A DNA stretch of 38,673 nt, from positions 1 to 38,673 of the forward strand of contig CAJLZE010000012.1 in assembly GCA_905210995.1 (NCBI GenBank), read 5' to 3'. The DNA is from an uncultured Anaerotruncus sp. (GTDB taxonomy: Bacteria; Bacillota; Clostridia; Oscillospirales; CAG-272). Positions 15,982 through 24,001 of this stretch are shown in pieces. Numbering within the stretch: position 1 is the first letter of the stretch; every line of letters begins with the position of its first letter. The position numbers were made by a program, and so were the translations under genes. The notes beneath the pieces are model-generated. The model searched no databases. It had not been told where the DNA came from and saw nothing but the letters and a program-made list of their open reading frames with translations.

Positions 15982-16010
15982 ATTATATCATAAATCTTCC
16001 CATATTTCAA
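15982..16010 (-). promoter_or_regulatory. Promoter of the DUF3784-like gene
   Basis: -35 TTGAAA (16005-16010) and -10 TATAAT (15982-15987) separated by 17 bp on the minus strand. Confidence 0.8.
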
Positions 16011-16020
16011 CCCCTTCCGC

Positions 16021-17166
16021 TTACATTCCGCCCATGCCCTGGTCGGCGTCCTGCAGGACATCCTCCAGGGTATAGCCTTCTTCCATACAGACGAAGCCGA
16101 GACCTTCCACAAATTCGCCGTCATTGTTTTCGGCTATTGATTCGCCATAGCCCGCGTAATCGAAAAACTCGTCAATTTCATAGGGCAAAGAACAGTCCAG
16201 CTTGTTTTCCAGCCACCATGCGCCGAGGTTGTTTGTGTCCCGCACACCCGGAGCATACTCGAAAAGTTCCAGCGATTCTGCGATCCGGCACACTTCGCAG
16301 GAGGTGTCTGCGTTTGCGTACAGTACGGCTGCCGTGAATTTGTCCAGATCTCGGTCAGGTATTTTTGCGGCAGCATGGCATACCTCGTTGAATGCCTCCA
16401 AGCCCTCGTCATTCAGAATGCGATCCATCACTTCGGAGAGCGGTTTTCCGAATCGGCTACAGCTCATTTGAATGTGGCAATCGTCGATGCTGTCTGCTCC
16501 CAACCGTTCCAATGCAAATTCGATGGAGGATTGCTCACACGGGGGATAGACGAATTCCGTTCTTCCTCCGTGACAGATTGCCACACTGGATTCCTCGGGA
16601 CCGCCACAGAGGTATTCGGGGAAGGTAATGCCGTTGTAGACTTCCTCCCACGGCACTTCGTCGTTGATGAACATCAGTCCGTAATCGGTCCAGATGCCGC
16701 GCTTGCTGTTCAGCAGGGCGCGACCTTCTTCGGCTCGTTTGGGATCGCGGTATTCCTCGTTGGAACAGCACCCGCCGTGGATATCCATGTAGTGCTCAAC
16801 TCCTACCGTTTGCATATCCGAGATGTTCTGAATCAGTGTAATCCTGCCGAGATTGAAGGTATAATTGATCAGTTGCCTGAGATCCCGTGTATCAAAGCGG
16901 GATGCCGCCGCAAGCAGTTTTCCCATCTCGGTTCCGTCGAAGCTGTCCATCCGTTTGGCGAGGTAGTTCAGCTCATGAATATTGGCGTAAGTGCCTTCCA
17001 TGGATTTCAGCCCCTTGGGACCAATGAGGTTATTGATGAAAACCGTAGCTTTGTGTCCGATCTCGTTCTGTTCCGTCAGTCGCATGATTTCATCATCGGA
17101 GCATGGGAAAGACACGGTTTCAATATGGTTGCCGCCTGTCAAAAGGGTTGCTTTGATCTGTGTCAT
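16021..17166 (-). CDS. ArdA-like antirestriction protein
   Basis: 381 residues, very acidic (Asp/Glu-rich), no signal peptide. The region LNYLAKRMDSFDGTEMGKLL and the C-terminal stretch with NNLGAWWLENKL and FFDYAGYGESIAE resemble the repeated helical units of ArdA, DNA-mimic proteins that block type I restriction of incoming DNA. It is longer than classical ArdA (about 165 residues), so it is a multi-unit relative. It ends in QGMGGM. The ATG follows the GGGAGG that encodes the MGGM tail of the upstream gene, so the tail codons double as a ribosome site. Confidence 0.72.
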   Translation of the reverse strand: MTQIKATLLTGGNHIETVSFPCSDDEIMRLTEQNEIGHKATVFINNLIGPKGLKSMEGTYANIHELNYLAKRMDSFDGTEMGKLLAAASRFDTRDLRQLINYTFNLGRITLIQNISDMQTVGVEHYMDIHGGCCSNEEYRDPKRAEEGRALLNSKRGIWTDYGLMFINDEVPWEEVYNGITFPEYLCGGPEESSVAICHGGRTEFVYPPCEQSSIEFALERLGADSIDDCHIQMSCSRFGKPLSEVMDRILNDEGLEAFNEVCHAAAKIPDRDLDKFTAAVLYANADTSCEVCRIAESLELFEYAPGVRDTNNLGAWWLENKLDCSLPYEIDEFFDYAGYGESIAENNDGEFVEGLGFVCMEEGYTLEDVLQDADQGMGGM

Positions 17167-18027
17167 TTACATTCCTCCCATCGTCATGCCGTGGGTATGC
17201 GGCATTTCACTGAATTCATCCGAATTGCGGACAAAGTAGTTGTCGCCACTGTTCCAGAAGTGGACATTCATAATGCCGTCAGGGATTCTGATATCCTGCT
17301 GTTCGGCTCCTTCGCCAAGCCCGTCCGAATTCTGACCGGTGATGAATTCCTTGAGTTCCGCTTCTTCATCTTCTGTCAGCGGCTCGGTCAGCGTTGCACG
17401 CACTCTGCCGAAGAGGACTCCGTCAAAGCTCTCAAAATCCCATTTCAGCGACTTGATCTTTGCGACCGCCGAATTGCTCCCGTCAAAGTATTCCGCCATG
17501 TCGGTGTCGTCACTTGCGGTGTAGGCATCAAACATGGCTTTGATTTCATCGGCATAGTTGTCCGCAAATTTTCCGTCAAGCTCGCAGTCGGAATCGTAGT
17601 CAAGGTCGCCGTATTCGTTGTATTCATAGACCGAGACCGTCAGAGGAAAATAGTAATCCTCGGTCACATACTTTGGTTGAAAGTCCATGATCTTTTGGCA
17701 GAGAGAGGAGAGACTATCCGGGGGATTCTGCGACAGCTCCGCATTCAGTTTTTCCTTCTGCGTTTGAGGCAGCTCCCGATAGAGATCGAGAGTTGTGTTG
17801 ACGCTACCAAGGCTGTCTTTGGGAGTAACCAGTGCCGTGAGTTCATTTTCAAAGTCACTCTCGCCGAAGAGCTTCACTTTGATATAGTCTTCTTCCTCGT
17901 CCGAGCAGGGGATGATGTATGCCGGAGTTCTGATGCCGATCCGGCTCAAAGAGCCTGCAAGCTCCATCCGGGAGGTCGGCAGTTCAAGGACGGCGGTCTG
18001 ATCGTTTCTTGTGATGATTGCTTTCAT
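17167..18027 (-). CDS. Hypothetical acidic element protein, perhaps antirestriction-related
   Basis: 286 residues starting MKAIITRNDQTAVLEL, strongly acidic, with a C-terminal FWNSGDNYFVRNSDEF and the end HGMTMGGM. ATG 18027 has AAAGGA about 11 nt upstream; a longer frame upstream exists, but its extra part lies over a Cys-rich frame and a leader-like region. The fold is not recognised. The N-terminal segment (RMELAGSLSRIGIRTPAYIIP) has an ArdA-N-like feel and the gene is coupled to the ArdA-like gene, so a shared role in defence evasion is inferred only. Confidence 0.7.
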   Translation of the reverse strand: MKAIITRNDQTAVLELPTSRMELAGSLSRIGIRTPAYIIPCSDEEEDYIKVKLFGESDFENELTALVTPKDSLGSVNTTLDLYRELPQTQKEKLNAELSQNPPDSLSSLCQKIMDFQPKYVTEDYYFPLTVSVYEYNEYGDLDYDSDCELDGKFADNYADEIKAMFDAYTASDDTDMAEYFDGSNSAVAKIKSLKWDFESFDGVLFGRVRATLTEPLTEDEEAELKEFITGQNSDGLGEGAEQQDIRIPDGIMNVHFWNSGDNYFVRNSDEFSEMPHTHGMTMGGM

Positions 18028-18210
18028 GTTCGTTTTTTCCTTTCGTATAGAATTCATAGATTTCTTTGTCGTTTTCATTGAGGACGGGGGAGCGCGTGCG
18101 AATCTTATCTTCCAGGCAGCAGCACCGGACGGCACGGCATTTCCTGCGCCGGCAGTACAGGCAGTAGCTGCAGTCGCAATCTTCTTTTTTATAAATGTAA
18201 CCGATGACGA
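17984..18210 (-). CDS. Possible Cys-rich small protein with no canonical start
   Basis: An open frame encodes a Cys cluster (EDCDCSYCLYCRRRKC, then VRCCC) and a polar tail, overlapping the next gene by 44 nt. A strong AGGAGG lies at about 18210-18215, but no ATG, GTG or TTG follows at proper distance; the first in-frame codons are ATC and ATT, and a TTG at 18232 lies before the ribosome site. It may use a rare start or be a relic. The Cys spacing suggests metal binding. Confidence 0.35.
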
Positions 18211-18258
18211 ACCTCCTTTCATGCAGACACAAATATTTAACAAATAAAAATACGAAAA

Positions 18259-18299
18259 AAGGGCAGAAGGTGCGTAAAATCAGCGCACTTTCTGTCCTT
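18259..18299 (-). terminator. Imperfect hairpin with U-tract at the element edge
   Basis: Arms 18259-18274 and 18284-18299 pair with two mismatches on the minus strand (two G-U pairs on the plus strand); UUUUUU follows on the minus strand. It would stop transcription arriving from the tRNA side. Confidence 0.55.
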
Positions 18300-18312
18300 A
18301 AAAACGGGTACT

Positions 18313-18330
18313 ACAGGGTTCAAATCCTGT
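18313..18330 (+). other. tRNA T-arm-like fragment
   Basis: ACAGG, GTTCAAAT, CCTGT: a T-arm-like hairpin with an 8-base loop, followed by CCGAAGTCGT and a T-run. It could be the 3' piece of a degenerate tRNA or of an attachment site. No matching 5' half is present. Confidence 0.35.
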
Positions 18331-18349
18331 CCGAAGTCGTTTTTTTGAA

Positions 18350-18471
18350 ATGATATCTTTTTTTCTGCACTCTGTATCCGCAAACCTCATGATTGCGAAA
18401 AAGCGAGGAAACGCGAGAAAAACCCCCGAAATCGTGAGATTTCGGGGGTTCGAAGCCATGATATCTTTTTT
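18350..18471 (+). repeat. 14-nt direct repeat near the element/tRNA boundary
   Basis: ATGATATCTTTTTT occurs at 18350-18363 and again at 18458-18471. The second copy lies in the loop of a GAAGCCA/TGGCTTC hairpin just after the tRNA terminator. It may mark duplication of a boundary segment. Confidence 0.6.
18418..18450 (-). terminator. Strong intrinsic terminator of tRNA-Gln
   Basis: A perfect 11-bp stem (CCCCCGAAATC and its complement, 18423-18433 and 18438-18448) with a 4-base loop is followed on the minus strand by UUUUU. It lies about 34 nt past the tRNA 3' end. Confidence 0.88.
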
Positions 18472-18483
18472 GGCTTCACAATA

Positions 18484-18559
18484 TGGCAGCGGTACTAGGA
18501 TTCGAACCTAGGTAATGACGGAGTCAGAGTCCGTTGCCTTACCGCTTGGCGATACCGCT
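18484..18559 (-). tRNA. tRNA-Gln (anticodon CUG), CCA encoded
   Basis: 76 nt on the minus strand. Acceptor stem AGCGGTA/TACCGCT is perfect, the D arm is GCC...GGC, the anticodon stem ACGGA/TCCGT holds loop CTCTGAC (anticodon CTG, reads CAG), the T arm is CTAGG TTCGAAT CCTAG, discriminator G, and CCA is encoded. The 3' end faces the mobile-element side of the window, the usual position of an integration target. Identity elements for Gln were judged by anticodon only. Confidence 0.95.
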
Positions 18560-18582
18560 ACGCTGCTTTTTTTAACGGGTAT

Positions 18583-18611
18583 ATTATAGCAGAATACGCC
18601 GCCGTTGTCAA
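18583..18611 (-). promoter_or_regulatory. Consensus promoter of tRNA-Gln
   Basis: TTGACA (18606-18611), 17-bp spacer, TATAAT (18583-18588) on the minus strand, about 24 nt upstream of the tRNA. Confidence 0.9.
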
Positions 18612-18635
18612 TACTATTTCCCGAAAAAAACAATT

Positions 18636-19229
18636 TTATTCCGAAAAAAACGTCCTTCCCGTTTCATCGGGCATGGCGTTGCCCGCAGAGGCGTCCTTTT
18701 TTTCTTCAAGCATACGGCAAAGCTCCCGGTCGGGCTGAAATCTTATCGCCGCAAGCTCCTCTCTGCGTGCGGGCAGGATATCGCTCTCCTCACGCATTGC
18801 CGCGGCGGGTATAAATATATACGACTCGGACGGGAACATATCGACGCAGCGATTGACGGTCACTATCCCGCGTGCGCGCAGCGCGCGCCGCGTCTCACGC
18901 GTGTATTTTTCCGTTTTTCCGCCGTTCAGCGACACGACCGACTCCACGCGCCCGCGGCGCTTTGCCTTTCCGCCGCGCAGCGCGGTTATAACGAGCTCGG
19001 CGCCGGCGTCGGTCAGTCTCACGGCATACGAATAGCCGAAAAAGACGAACCTCGACGCAAGCATGAGCGCGAGCAGCGCCGCAAGCACTCCGACGGCTCT
19101 CAGCGGAGCCGCAAGCGCCTGCGACGACGGCATGAGCAGCGCGATCGCCGCCGCCATTATGAGCAGCATAGTGATATTCAGCGCGGGGCGGCGATCGGGG
19201 GTGGGGATATATTCGTATGAATACATCAT
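18636..19229 (-). CDS. Hypothetical two-TM membrane protein at the end of the aro operon
   Basis: 197 residues. Two hydrophobic helices (about 19-36 and 42-62) are followed by a cytoplasmic domain with RLTDAGAELVITALRGGKAKRRGRV-type strands, perhaps PH-like, and a charged C-terminus. ATG 19229 overlaps the stop of the DAHP synthase gene (ATGA), so it is coupled to the operon; ATG 19226 is equally possible. I recognise no function. No terminator is evident between its stop and the tRNA promoter, so operon transcription may run into the tRNA. Confidence 0.75.
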   Translation of the reverse strand: MMYSYEYIPTPDRRPALNITMLLIMAAAIALLMPSSQALAAPLRAVGVLAALLALMLASRFVFFGYSYAVRLTDAGAELVITALRGGKAKRRGRVESVVSLNGGKTEKYTRETRRALRARGIVTVNRCVDMFPSESYIFIPAAAMREESDILPARREELAAIRFQPDRELCRMLEEKKDASAGNAMPDETGRTFFSE

Positions 19230-20254
19230 CTCAGCTCGGCGATATCGAGTATGAGCCTTTCGGTCTTTTCCCAGCCGAGGCAGGGGTCGGTTATCGACTT
19301 TCCGTAAACGCCTTCCTCTATCTTCTGGCATCCGTCCTCGATATAGGATTCGATCATAAGTCCCTTCACGATCTTTGCTATATCCTCCGAATGGCGCATG
19401 CTGTGCAGTATCTCCTTGGCTATGCGGACCTGCTCAAGGTATTTTTTGCCCGAGTTCGAATGGTTCGTATCAACGATAACGGCGGGGTCCTTGAGCCCGC
19501 TGCCGGCATATATCTCGGCAAGCTGAGCAAGATCCTCATAATGATAGTTGGGGAAGGATTTGCCCTGCTGATTGACCCAGCCGCGCATAACGGCGTGAGC
19601 GAGCGGGTTGCCGCGGCTTTCGACCTCCCAGCCGCCGTAGCTGAACACGTGTCCAGTCTGTGCCGCCTTTATCGCGTTGACCATGACCGACAGGTCGCCG
19701 CTCGTCGGGTTTTTCATGCCCACGGGCAGATCGAGTCCGCTTGCGGTGAGCCTGTGCTGCTGATTTTCGACCGACCGCGCGCCCACTGCGACATACGAAA
19801 GCACATCGGCAAGGTAGCGGTGATTTTCGGGATAGAGCATCTCGTCGGCTGCGGAGAATCCGGTCTCCGCAAGCGACTTTACGTGCAGACGGCGTATCGC
19901 CATAAGTCCGCGCAGCATATCCGGCGAGGCGTGCGGGTCGCTCTGGTGGAGCATCCCTTTATAGCCGACGCCCGTCGTGCGCGGCTTGTTGGTGTAAATG
20001 CGGGGGATTATCAGGATCTTGTCCTTCACCTTCTCCTGCACTCCGCGAAGGCGCGAGATATAATCGAGCACCGCATCCTCGCGGTCTGCCGAGCAGGGAC
20101 CTATAACAAGCACAAAGCGGTCGTCCTCACCGGTGAACACACGGCGTATCTCGGCGTCGTTTTCGGCTTTTTTCTTTTTCATCTCCTCTGTCAGAGGGTA
20201 CATATTCATAACTTCCTCGGGTGCGGGAAGTCTGCGTCTGAACTCCATATTCAT
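19226..20254 (-). CDS. aroF: 3-deoxy-7-phosphoheptulonate (DAHP) synthase, AroFGH type
   Basis: 342 residues. Joins phosphoenolpyruvate and erythrose 4-phosphate, the first step of aromatic synthesis. Motifs: LVIGPCSADRED, YTNKPRTTGVGYKG, LPVGMKNPTSGD and IVDTNHSNSGKKY, all typical of the class I alpha (E. coli AroF/G/H) enzymes. Which amino acid inhibits it cannot be told. It is the last enzyme gene of the operon although it catalyses the first step, and it follows tyrA after 15 nt. The symbol aroF is a class label, not proof of Tyr sensitivity. Confidence 0.95.
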   Translation of the reverse strand: MNMEFRRRLPAPEEVMNMYPLTEEMKKKKAENDAEIRRVFTGEDDRFVLVIGPCSADREDAVLDYISRLRGVQEKVKDKILIIPRIYTNKPRTTGVGYKGMLHQSDPHASPDMLRGLMAIRRLHVKSLAETGFSAADEMLYPENHRYLADVLSYVAVGARSVENQQHRLTASGLDLPVGMKNPTSGDLSVMVNAIKAAQTGHVFSYGGWEVESRGNPLAHAVMRGWVNQQGKSFPNYHYEDLAQLAEIYAGSGLKDPAVIVDTNHSNSGKKYLEQVRIAKEILHSMRHSEDIAKIVKGLMIESYIEDGCQKIEEGVYGKSITDPCLGWEKTERLILDIAELR

Positions 20255-20269
20255 GATATCACATTCCTT

Positions 20270-21121
20270 TCATTTGTCAAAATAACGTCTGCGCTCTGTC
20301 GAAAGGCGCATCATCTGTTTCATTGTATCCGCATCGCCCGCGGCAAGCGCGCGGCGCAGGAGAGCGAAATGGTCGAGAAAAGTATCCATCTGCGAGAGCA
20401 GCTCATCGCGGTTCATAAGGAACAGCTCGCTCCACATATCCTCGTTTATTTTGGCTATGCGGGTGAGATCGCGGAAGGAATCTCCCGTGTAATCCACAAG
20501 ATGGTGCGACTCCTTGCAGGTCATCAGCACCACGGCAATGCAGTGCGTGAGCTGCGAGAGAAAGCCCACCATTTCGTCATGTTCTGCGGGCGAAAGGCGG
20601 CTGATCCTGCGCGCACCGAGCGTGCGCCCGAGCTCGCAGCAAAGCTCCACCGCCGCCTCGGTGTTTTTCTCTGTCGGCGTTACGATATAGTTCGCGCCTG
20701 TGAAAAGATCGGCTCGCGCGTTTTCGACTCCGCTGACCTCGCGCCCTGCCATCGGGTGTGCGCCGACGAATTCAACGCCCTCGGGCATCATTGCCTGCAT
20801 GGGCGCGACGATGCCGGATTTCACTCCGGTCACATCGGTAACGAGCGCGCCGCGCTTTATATATTTTGCGCTTTTTGCGGCAAAATCGAGCATCGTGTGC
20901 GGATAGAGCGCAAAGACCACGATGTCCGCACTGCCGATATACGCGCCGTCGGGCTCTGTCATGCCGTGGCGGATGAAGCCGTGCTCAAGCGCATAACCGA
21001 TCGCATCGGCGCGGCAGTCAATGGCGCCGACCTCATACCCCGCACCCGAAAGCGCCGCGGCATAGCTGCCGCCGATGAGTCCCAGTCCTATTATAAGAAC
21101 TTTTTTGTTTTTGTCAAGCAT
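20270..21121 (-). CDS. tyrA: Prephenate dehydrogenase
   Basis: 283 residues. Oxidatively decarboxylates prephenate to 4-hydroxyphenylpyruvate for tyrosine. The NAD-binding Rossmann loop is IIGLGLIGGSYAAAL near residue 8; TDVTGVKSGI and VGAHPMAGREVSGVE are TyrA signatures. There is no fused chorismate mutase and no obvious C-terminal ACT domain, so feedback by Tyr may be weak and control may rest on the operon leader. It starts 3 nt after the aroA stop. Confidence 0.94.
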   Translation of the reverse strand: MLDKNKKVLIIGLGLIGGSYAAALSGAGYEVGAIDCRADAIGYALEHGFIRHGMTEPDGAYIGSADIVVFALYPHTMLDFAAKSAKYIKRGALVTDVTGVKSGIVAPMQAMMPEGVEFVGAHPMAGREVSGVENARADLFTGANYIVTPTEKNTEAAVELCCELGRTLGARRISRLSPAEHDEMVGFLSQLTHCIAVVLMTCKESHHLVDYTGDSFRDLTRIAKINEDMWSELFLMNRDELLSQMDTFLDHFALLRRALAAGDADTMKQMMRLSTERRRYFDK

Positions 21122-21124
21122 TTT

Positions 21125-22321
21125 TCAGTACCTTATATCTGCGCCGAGCGCAGCCATATCCGAGAAAAAAGCGGGATAGCTTTTTCTCACGGCTTCGGCG
21201 CCGTCTATTACGCCTCCGACACGGACGGCACAGGCGGCAAGCGCCATAACTATCCGGTGGTCGCCGTGCGACGAAAGCACGGAGTCGGGCGTGCGGATGT
21301 CTCCCGGAGCAACGTCAACGCTGTCGTCGCCCACGGTGAGCCGCGCACCGAATTTTGCAAGCTCCTCAGCCATTGCGTCGGCACGGCGGCTCTCCTTTAT
21401 CGCAAGGCGGCGCGTGCCGCAAAAATGCGCTCCGTGACCCGATATTGCCGCCGCCGCAAAGAGTGCGGGCGCAAGGTCGGGACAGTCGGAAAGCTCTGCC
21501 TCGGTGTATCCGTTTGCAATGCGGCGCAAAAGCGACAGGCATACGCGGTCTCCCTGAAGGCTCTCGGAATCAAGGCCGGTAACGTTCACACCGTCACCGA
21601 GCGCATAGAGAAACGCCGCCTGCGACCAGTCGCCCTCCGCCTCGGCGGATATCGGACGGTATTCCTGCCCGCCGGGAATGAAAAACTCCCTCTCCCCACG
21701 GCGTTCGACGGTCACGCCGGCGCATTTCAGCGCCGCGACCGTCATATCGACGTATGCACGGCTCTCGAAGGGCGGGATGACGGTGATGCTGCTGTCGCCG
21801 CCGACGAGCGGCAGCGCAAAGAGCATTCCCGAGATGAACTGACTGCTCACTCCTCCGGGGATCTCAAAATCGCCCGCGCGGAGCTGCCCGTGTGCGCTTA
21901 CCGTGCCGCTGCCGACCGCAAAGCTCACACCGCGCGGCTCAAGCAGGTCGCGGTAGACTCCCACGCCGCGCTCGATGAGACGTTCGCTGCCCGAAAAAAC
22001 TCCTCCGCCGCCCGCGAGCGCAACGGGAATAAGAAAGCGCAGCGTGCTTCCGCTTTCGCGACAGGGGAGGATATCACCTCCCGCGTGCGGCGCACCGCCG
22101 CAGCCGTGCACCGAAAACGCATTGCCCGCGACCGACACCGACGCGCCGAGCGCGCCGAGGCAATCGACCGTTGCCAGTATATCCTCGCTCTCCGCCGCGC
22201 CGGTTATGCGGCTCTCGCCGCGGGCAAGCGCCGCGGCTATCAAAAGACGATGAACATGACTTTTCGACGGCGGCGCGGCAACAGAACCGCGCAGCACCGA
22301 CGGTCTTATCTCAACCTTCAT
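21125..22321 (-). CDS. aroA: EPSP synthase (3-phosphoshikimate 1-carboxyvinyltransferase)
   Basis: 398 residues. Motifs: AAPPSKSHVHRLLIAAALA (Lys20), ESGSTLRFLIP, SQFISGMLFALPL, and SHGDHRIVMALA near the C-terminus. It uses PEP and shikimate 3-phosphate. The ATG at 22321 lies inside the last codons of aroQ (11-nt overlap), so it is translated by coupling; no independent ribosome site is seen. A longer frame upstream is an artefact of that overlap. Class I/II glyphosate sensitivity was not judged. Confidence 0.95.
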   Translation of the reverse strand: MKVEIRPSVLRGSVAAPPSKSHVHRLLIAAALARGESRITGAAESEDILATVDCLGALGASVSVAGNAFSVHGCGGAPHAGGDILPCRESGSTLRFLIPVALAGGGGVFSGSERLIERGVGVYRDLLEPRGVSFAVGSGTVSAHGQLRAGDFEIPGGVSSQFISGMLFALPLVGGDSSITVIPPFESRAYVDMTVAALKCAGVTVERRGEREFFIPGGQEYRPISAEAEGDWSQAAFLYALGDGVNVTGLDSESLQGDRVCLSLLRRIANGYTEAELSDCPDLAPALFAAAAISGHGAHFCGTRRLAIKESRRADAMAEELAKFGARLTVGDDSVDVAPGDIRTPDSVLSSHGDHRIVMALAACAVRVGGVIDGAEAVRKSYPAFFSDMAALGADIRY

Positions 22322-22757
22322 TTTTACCGTAATTAGCGACGAGGAAGTCAATGGCTTCGATATACCCCGCAAGCCCCCTGCCGGTTATCGTTTTTACCGC
22401 GATATCGCGCACATAGCTTATCTGCCTGAACGCCTCGCGCGTTTCGACAGCCGAAATATGCACCTCGACCGCAGGTATCCTCACCGCCTTCAACGCGTCG
22501 GCTATCGCAACGCTCGTGTGCGTGTATGCGGCGGGATTTATCACTATCCCGTCGATACCGTCAAAATACGCCGCCTGTATCTTGTCCACTATCGCGCCCT
22601 CGTGGTTTGACTGAAAATTTTCGACCGCGATCCCCAACTCCGCCGCGTGCGCGTTTATCAGGCGGATGAGCTCCGCATAGCTCTCGGTGCCGTAGATATC
22701 CGGCTCGCGTATGCCGAGCATATTTATGTTCGGCCCGTTTATGACAAGAAGCTTCAT
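22311..22757 (-). CDS. aroQ: 3-dehydroquinate dehydratase, type II
   Basis: 148 residues. Dehydrates 3-dehydroquinate to 3-dehydroshikimate. Motifs: INGPNINMLGIREPDIYG (active-site Tyr in the last Tyr-Gly), FQSNHEGAIVDKI, INPAAYTHTSVAI and VEVHIS. These are diagnostic for the small dodecameric type II enzyme. It overlaps the preceding aroE-aroK gene by 4 nt and the next gene by 11 nt. Confidence 0.96.
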   Translation of the reverse strand: MKLLVINGPNINMLGIREPDIYGTESYAELIRLINAHAAELGIAVENFQSNHEGAIVDKIQAAYFDGIDGIVINPAAYTHTSVAIADALKAVRIPAVEVHISAVETREAFRQISYVRDIAVKTITGRGLAGYIEAIDFLVANYGKNEG

Positions 22758-24001
22758 GATATGTCCTCTTTGTACTTTTGTATTACCGCCCGCGCAACGT
22801 CGTCGATGCTGCCCGCGCCGTCTATGTGCGCATCGGCAGCCGACATATAAAGGGGCAGCCGCTCCTCATATCTTTTGCGCAGCGACTCTCTGTCGCGCGC
22901 AAGCGGGCGGTCGTCGGTCGCCGTCAAAAGCTCTGTCGGGCGGTCAAGGAAGAAAAGCTCTCCGTTCTGCTTCAGCGCCGCAACATTTGCGGGGTCAAGC
23001 ACCGCGCCGCCGCCAGTGGCAATGACGGCACCGCTGCCCGCCGCAGCCGAGGCGACAGCCTCTCTTTCAAGCGCGCGGAACGCCGCCTCGCCCTCCCCGG
23101 CGAATATCTCGGGTATCGAACGTCCCGCCACCGATTCGACGAGCGCGTCGGTATCGACGAGCCTTCTGCCGAGAAGCCCGGCTATGCGCGCGCCGACCGT
23201 GCTTTTGCCGCACGACGGCATGCCGATGAGCACGATATTCCGCTTTTCGGCAAGCACCGCGCGGTAAACGCGGTCGATGTCGGCGGTATCGGCGGGAATA
23301 TCACGGAAAAGCGCCGAGGCATACACTGCCTGAGCCGCCAGCATATAAAGACCTCCCTCCGCGGGTATGCCGCGCGCCCGCGCCGCAGACACAAGGCGCG
23401 TCGAGAGCGGGTTGTAAACGACATCGACCACGCCGCAGAGCTGCGGGAACGCTCCCGGATCTATCGGGCAGCCGTCGCCGTGCGGGAACATCCCGACCGG
23501 CGTTGTGTTGACTATCACACCGGCGTCGGTATGATGCGCGAGCGCCTCGGCGTATGTCACGCGTCCCTCTCCCGCCGTGCGCGAAACGGTGACGATCTCA
23601 CCGGCTCCCATATCCTCCGCAACGGCGTGAAGCGTTTTTGACGTTCCGCCCGTGCCGAGGATGAGCACCTTTTTGCCCTTTACCGGCATTCCCACGCGGC
23701 GCACGAGCACCGCCGCACCCGAATAATCTGTGTTGTAGCCGTAAAGCCTGCCGCCGCGGTTCACTACCGTGTTTACGGCGCCTATGCGCCGCGCCTCGGT
23801 CGATATTTCGTCAAGCATGGGTATGACGGTCTCCTTGTATGGTATCGTCACGTTTATCGCGCGGAAGCTGCGTTCGCGCATGAGCTTTTCCACACCCTCG
23901 GGCGTCAGCTCGCAAAGCTCGTATCTGTAATCGGCGATCTTTTTGTGTATCTCGGGCGAAAAGCTGTGCCCGAGCCGTGCACCGATAAGTCCGTATTCCA
24001 T
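22754..24001 (-). CDS. aroE/aroK: Shikimate dehydrogenase-shikimate kinase fusion
   Basis: 415 residues with two enzymes in one chain. Residues 1-250 are AroE: SFSPEIHK, NVTIPYK with catalytic Lys56, GYNTDYSG with Asp92, the NADP loop LILGTGGTSKTL (114-124) and NTTPVGM. Residues 255-415 are AroK: Walker A IGMPSCGKST (259-268), VDTDALVE, ATGGGAVLD, and RPLARD. The bifunctional product would pass shikimate from reductase to kinase. It starts next to the aroC stop (one shared base) and its end overlaps aroQ. All key residues of both halves are present. Confidence 0.96.
   Translation of the reverse strand: MEYGLIGARLGHSFSPEIHKKIADYRYELCELTPEGVEKLMRERSFRAINVTIPYKETVIPMLDEISTEARRIGAVNTVVNRGGRLYGYNTDYSGAAVLVRRVGMPVKGKKVLILGTGGTSKTLHAVAEDMGAGEIVTVSRTAGEGRVTYAEALAHHTDAGVIVNTTPVGMFPHGDGCPIDPGAFPQLCGVVDVVYNPLSTRLVSAARARGIPAEGGLYMLAAQAVYASALFRDIPADTADIDRVYRAVLAEKRNIVLIGMPSCGKSTVGARIAGLLGRRLVDTDALVESVAGRSIPEIFAGEGEAAFRALEREAVASAAAGSGAVIATGGGAVLDPANVAALKQNGELFFLDRPTELLTATDDRPLARDRESLRKRYEERLPLYMSAADAHIDGAGSIDDVARAVIQKYKEDIS

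Noticed and set aside
16375..18081. Plus-strand open frame of 568 codons
   Set aside because: It lies opposite two genes with coupled starts and good ribosome sites, and its translation has no recognisable domain.
18420..18480. CRISPR-like or other repeat array beside the tRNA
   Set aside because: Only one hairpin and one pair of 14-nt repeats are present; the hairpin with U5 is a normal tRNA terminator.
19217..22336. Plus-strand open frame of 1039 codons opposite aroA, tyrA and DAHP synthase
   Set aside because: The minus strand carries three enzymes with all motifs. The plus frame is open because of GC-rich codons, is rich in His/Arg/Ala and has no domain or ribosome site.
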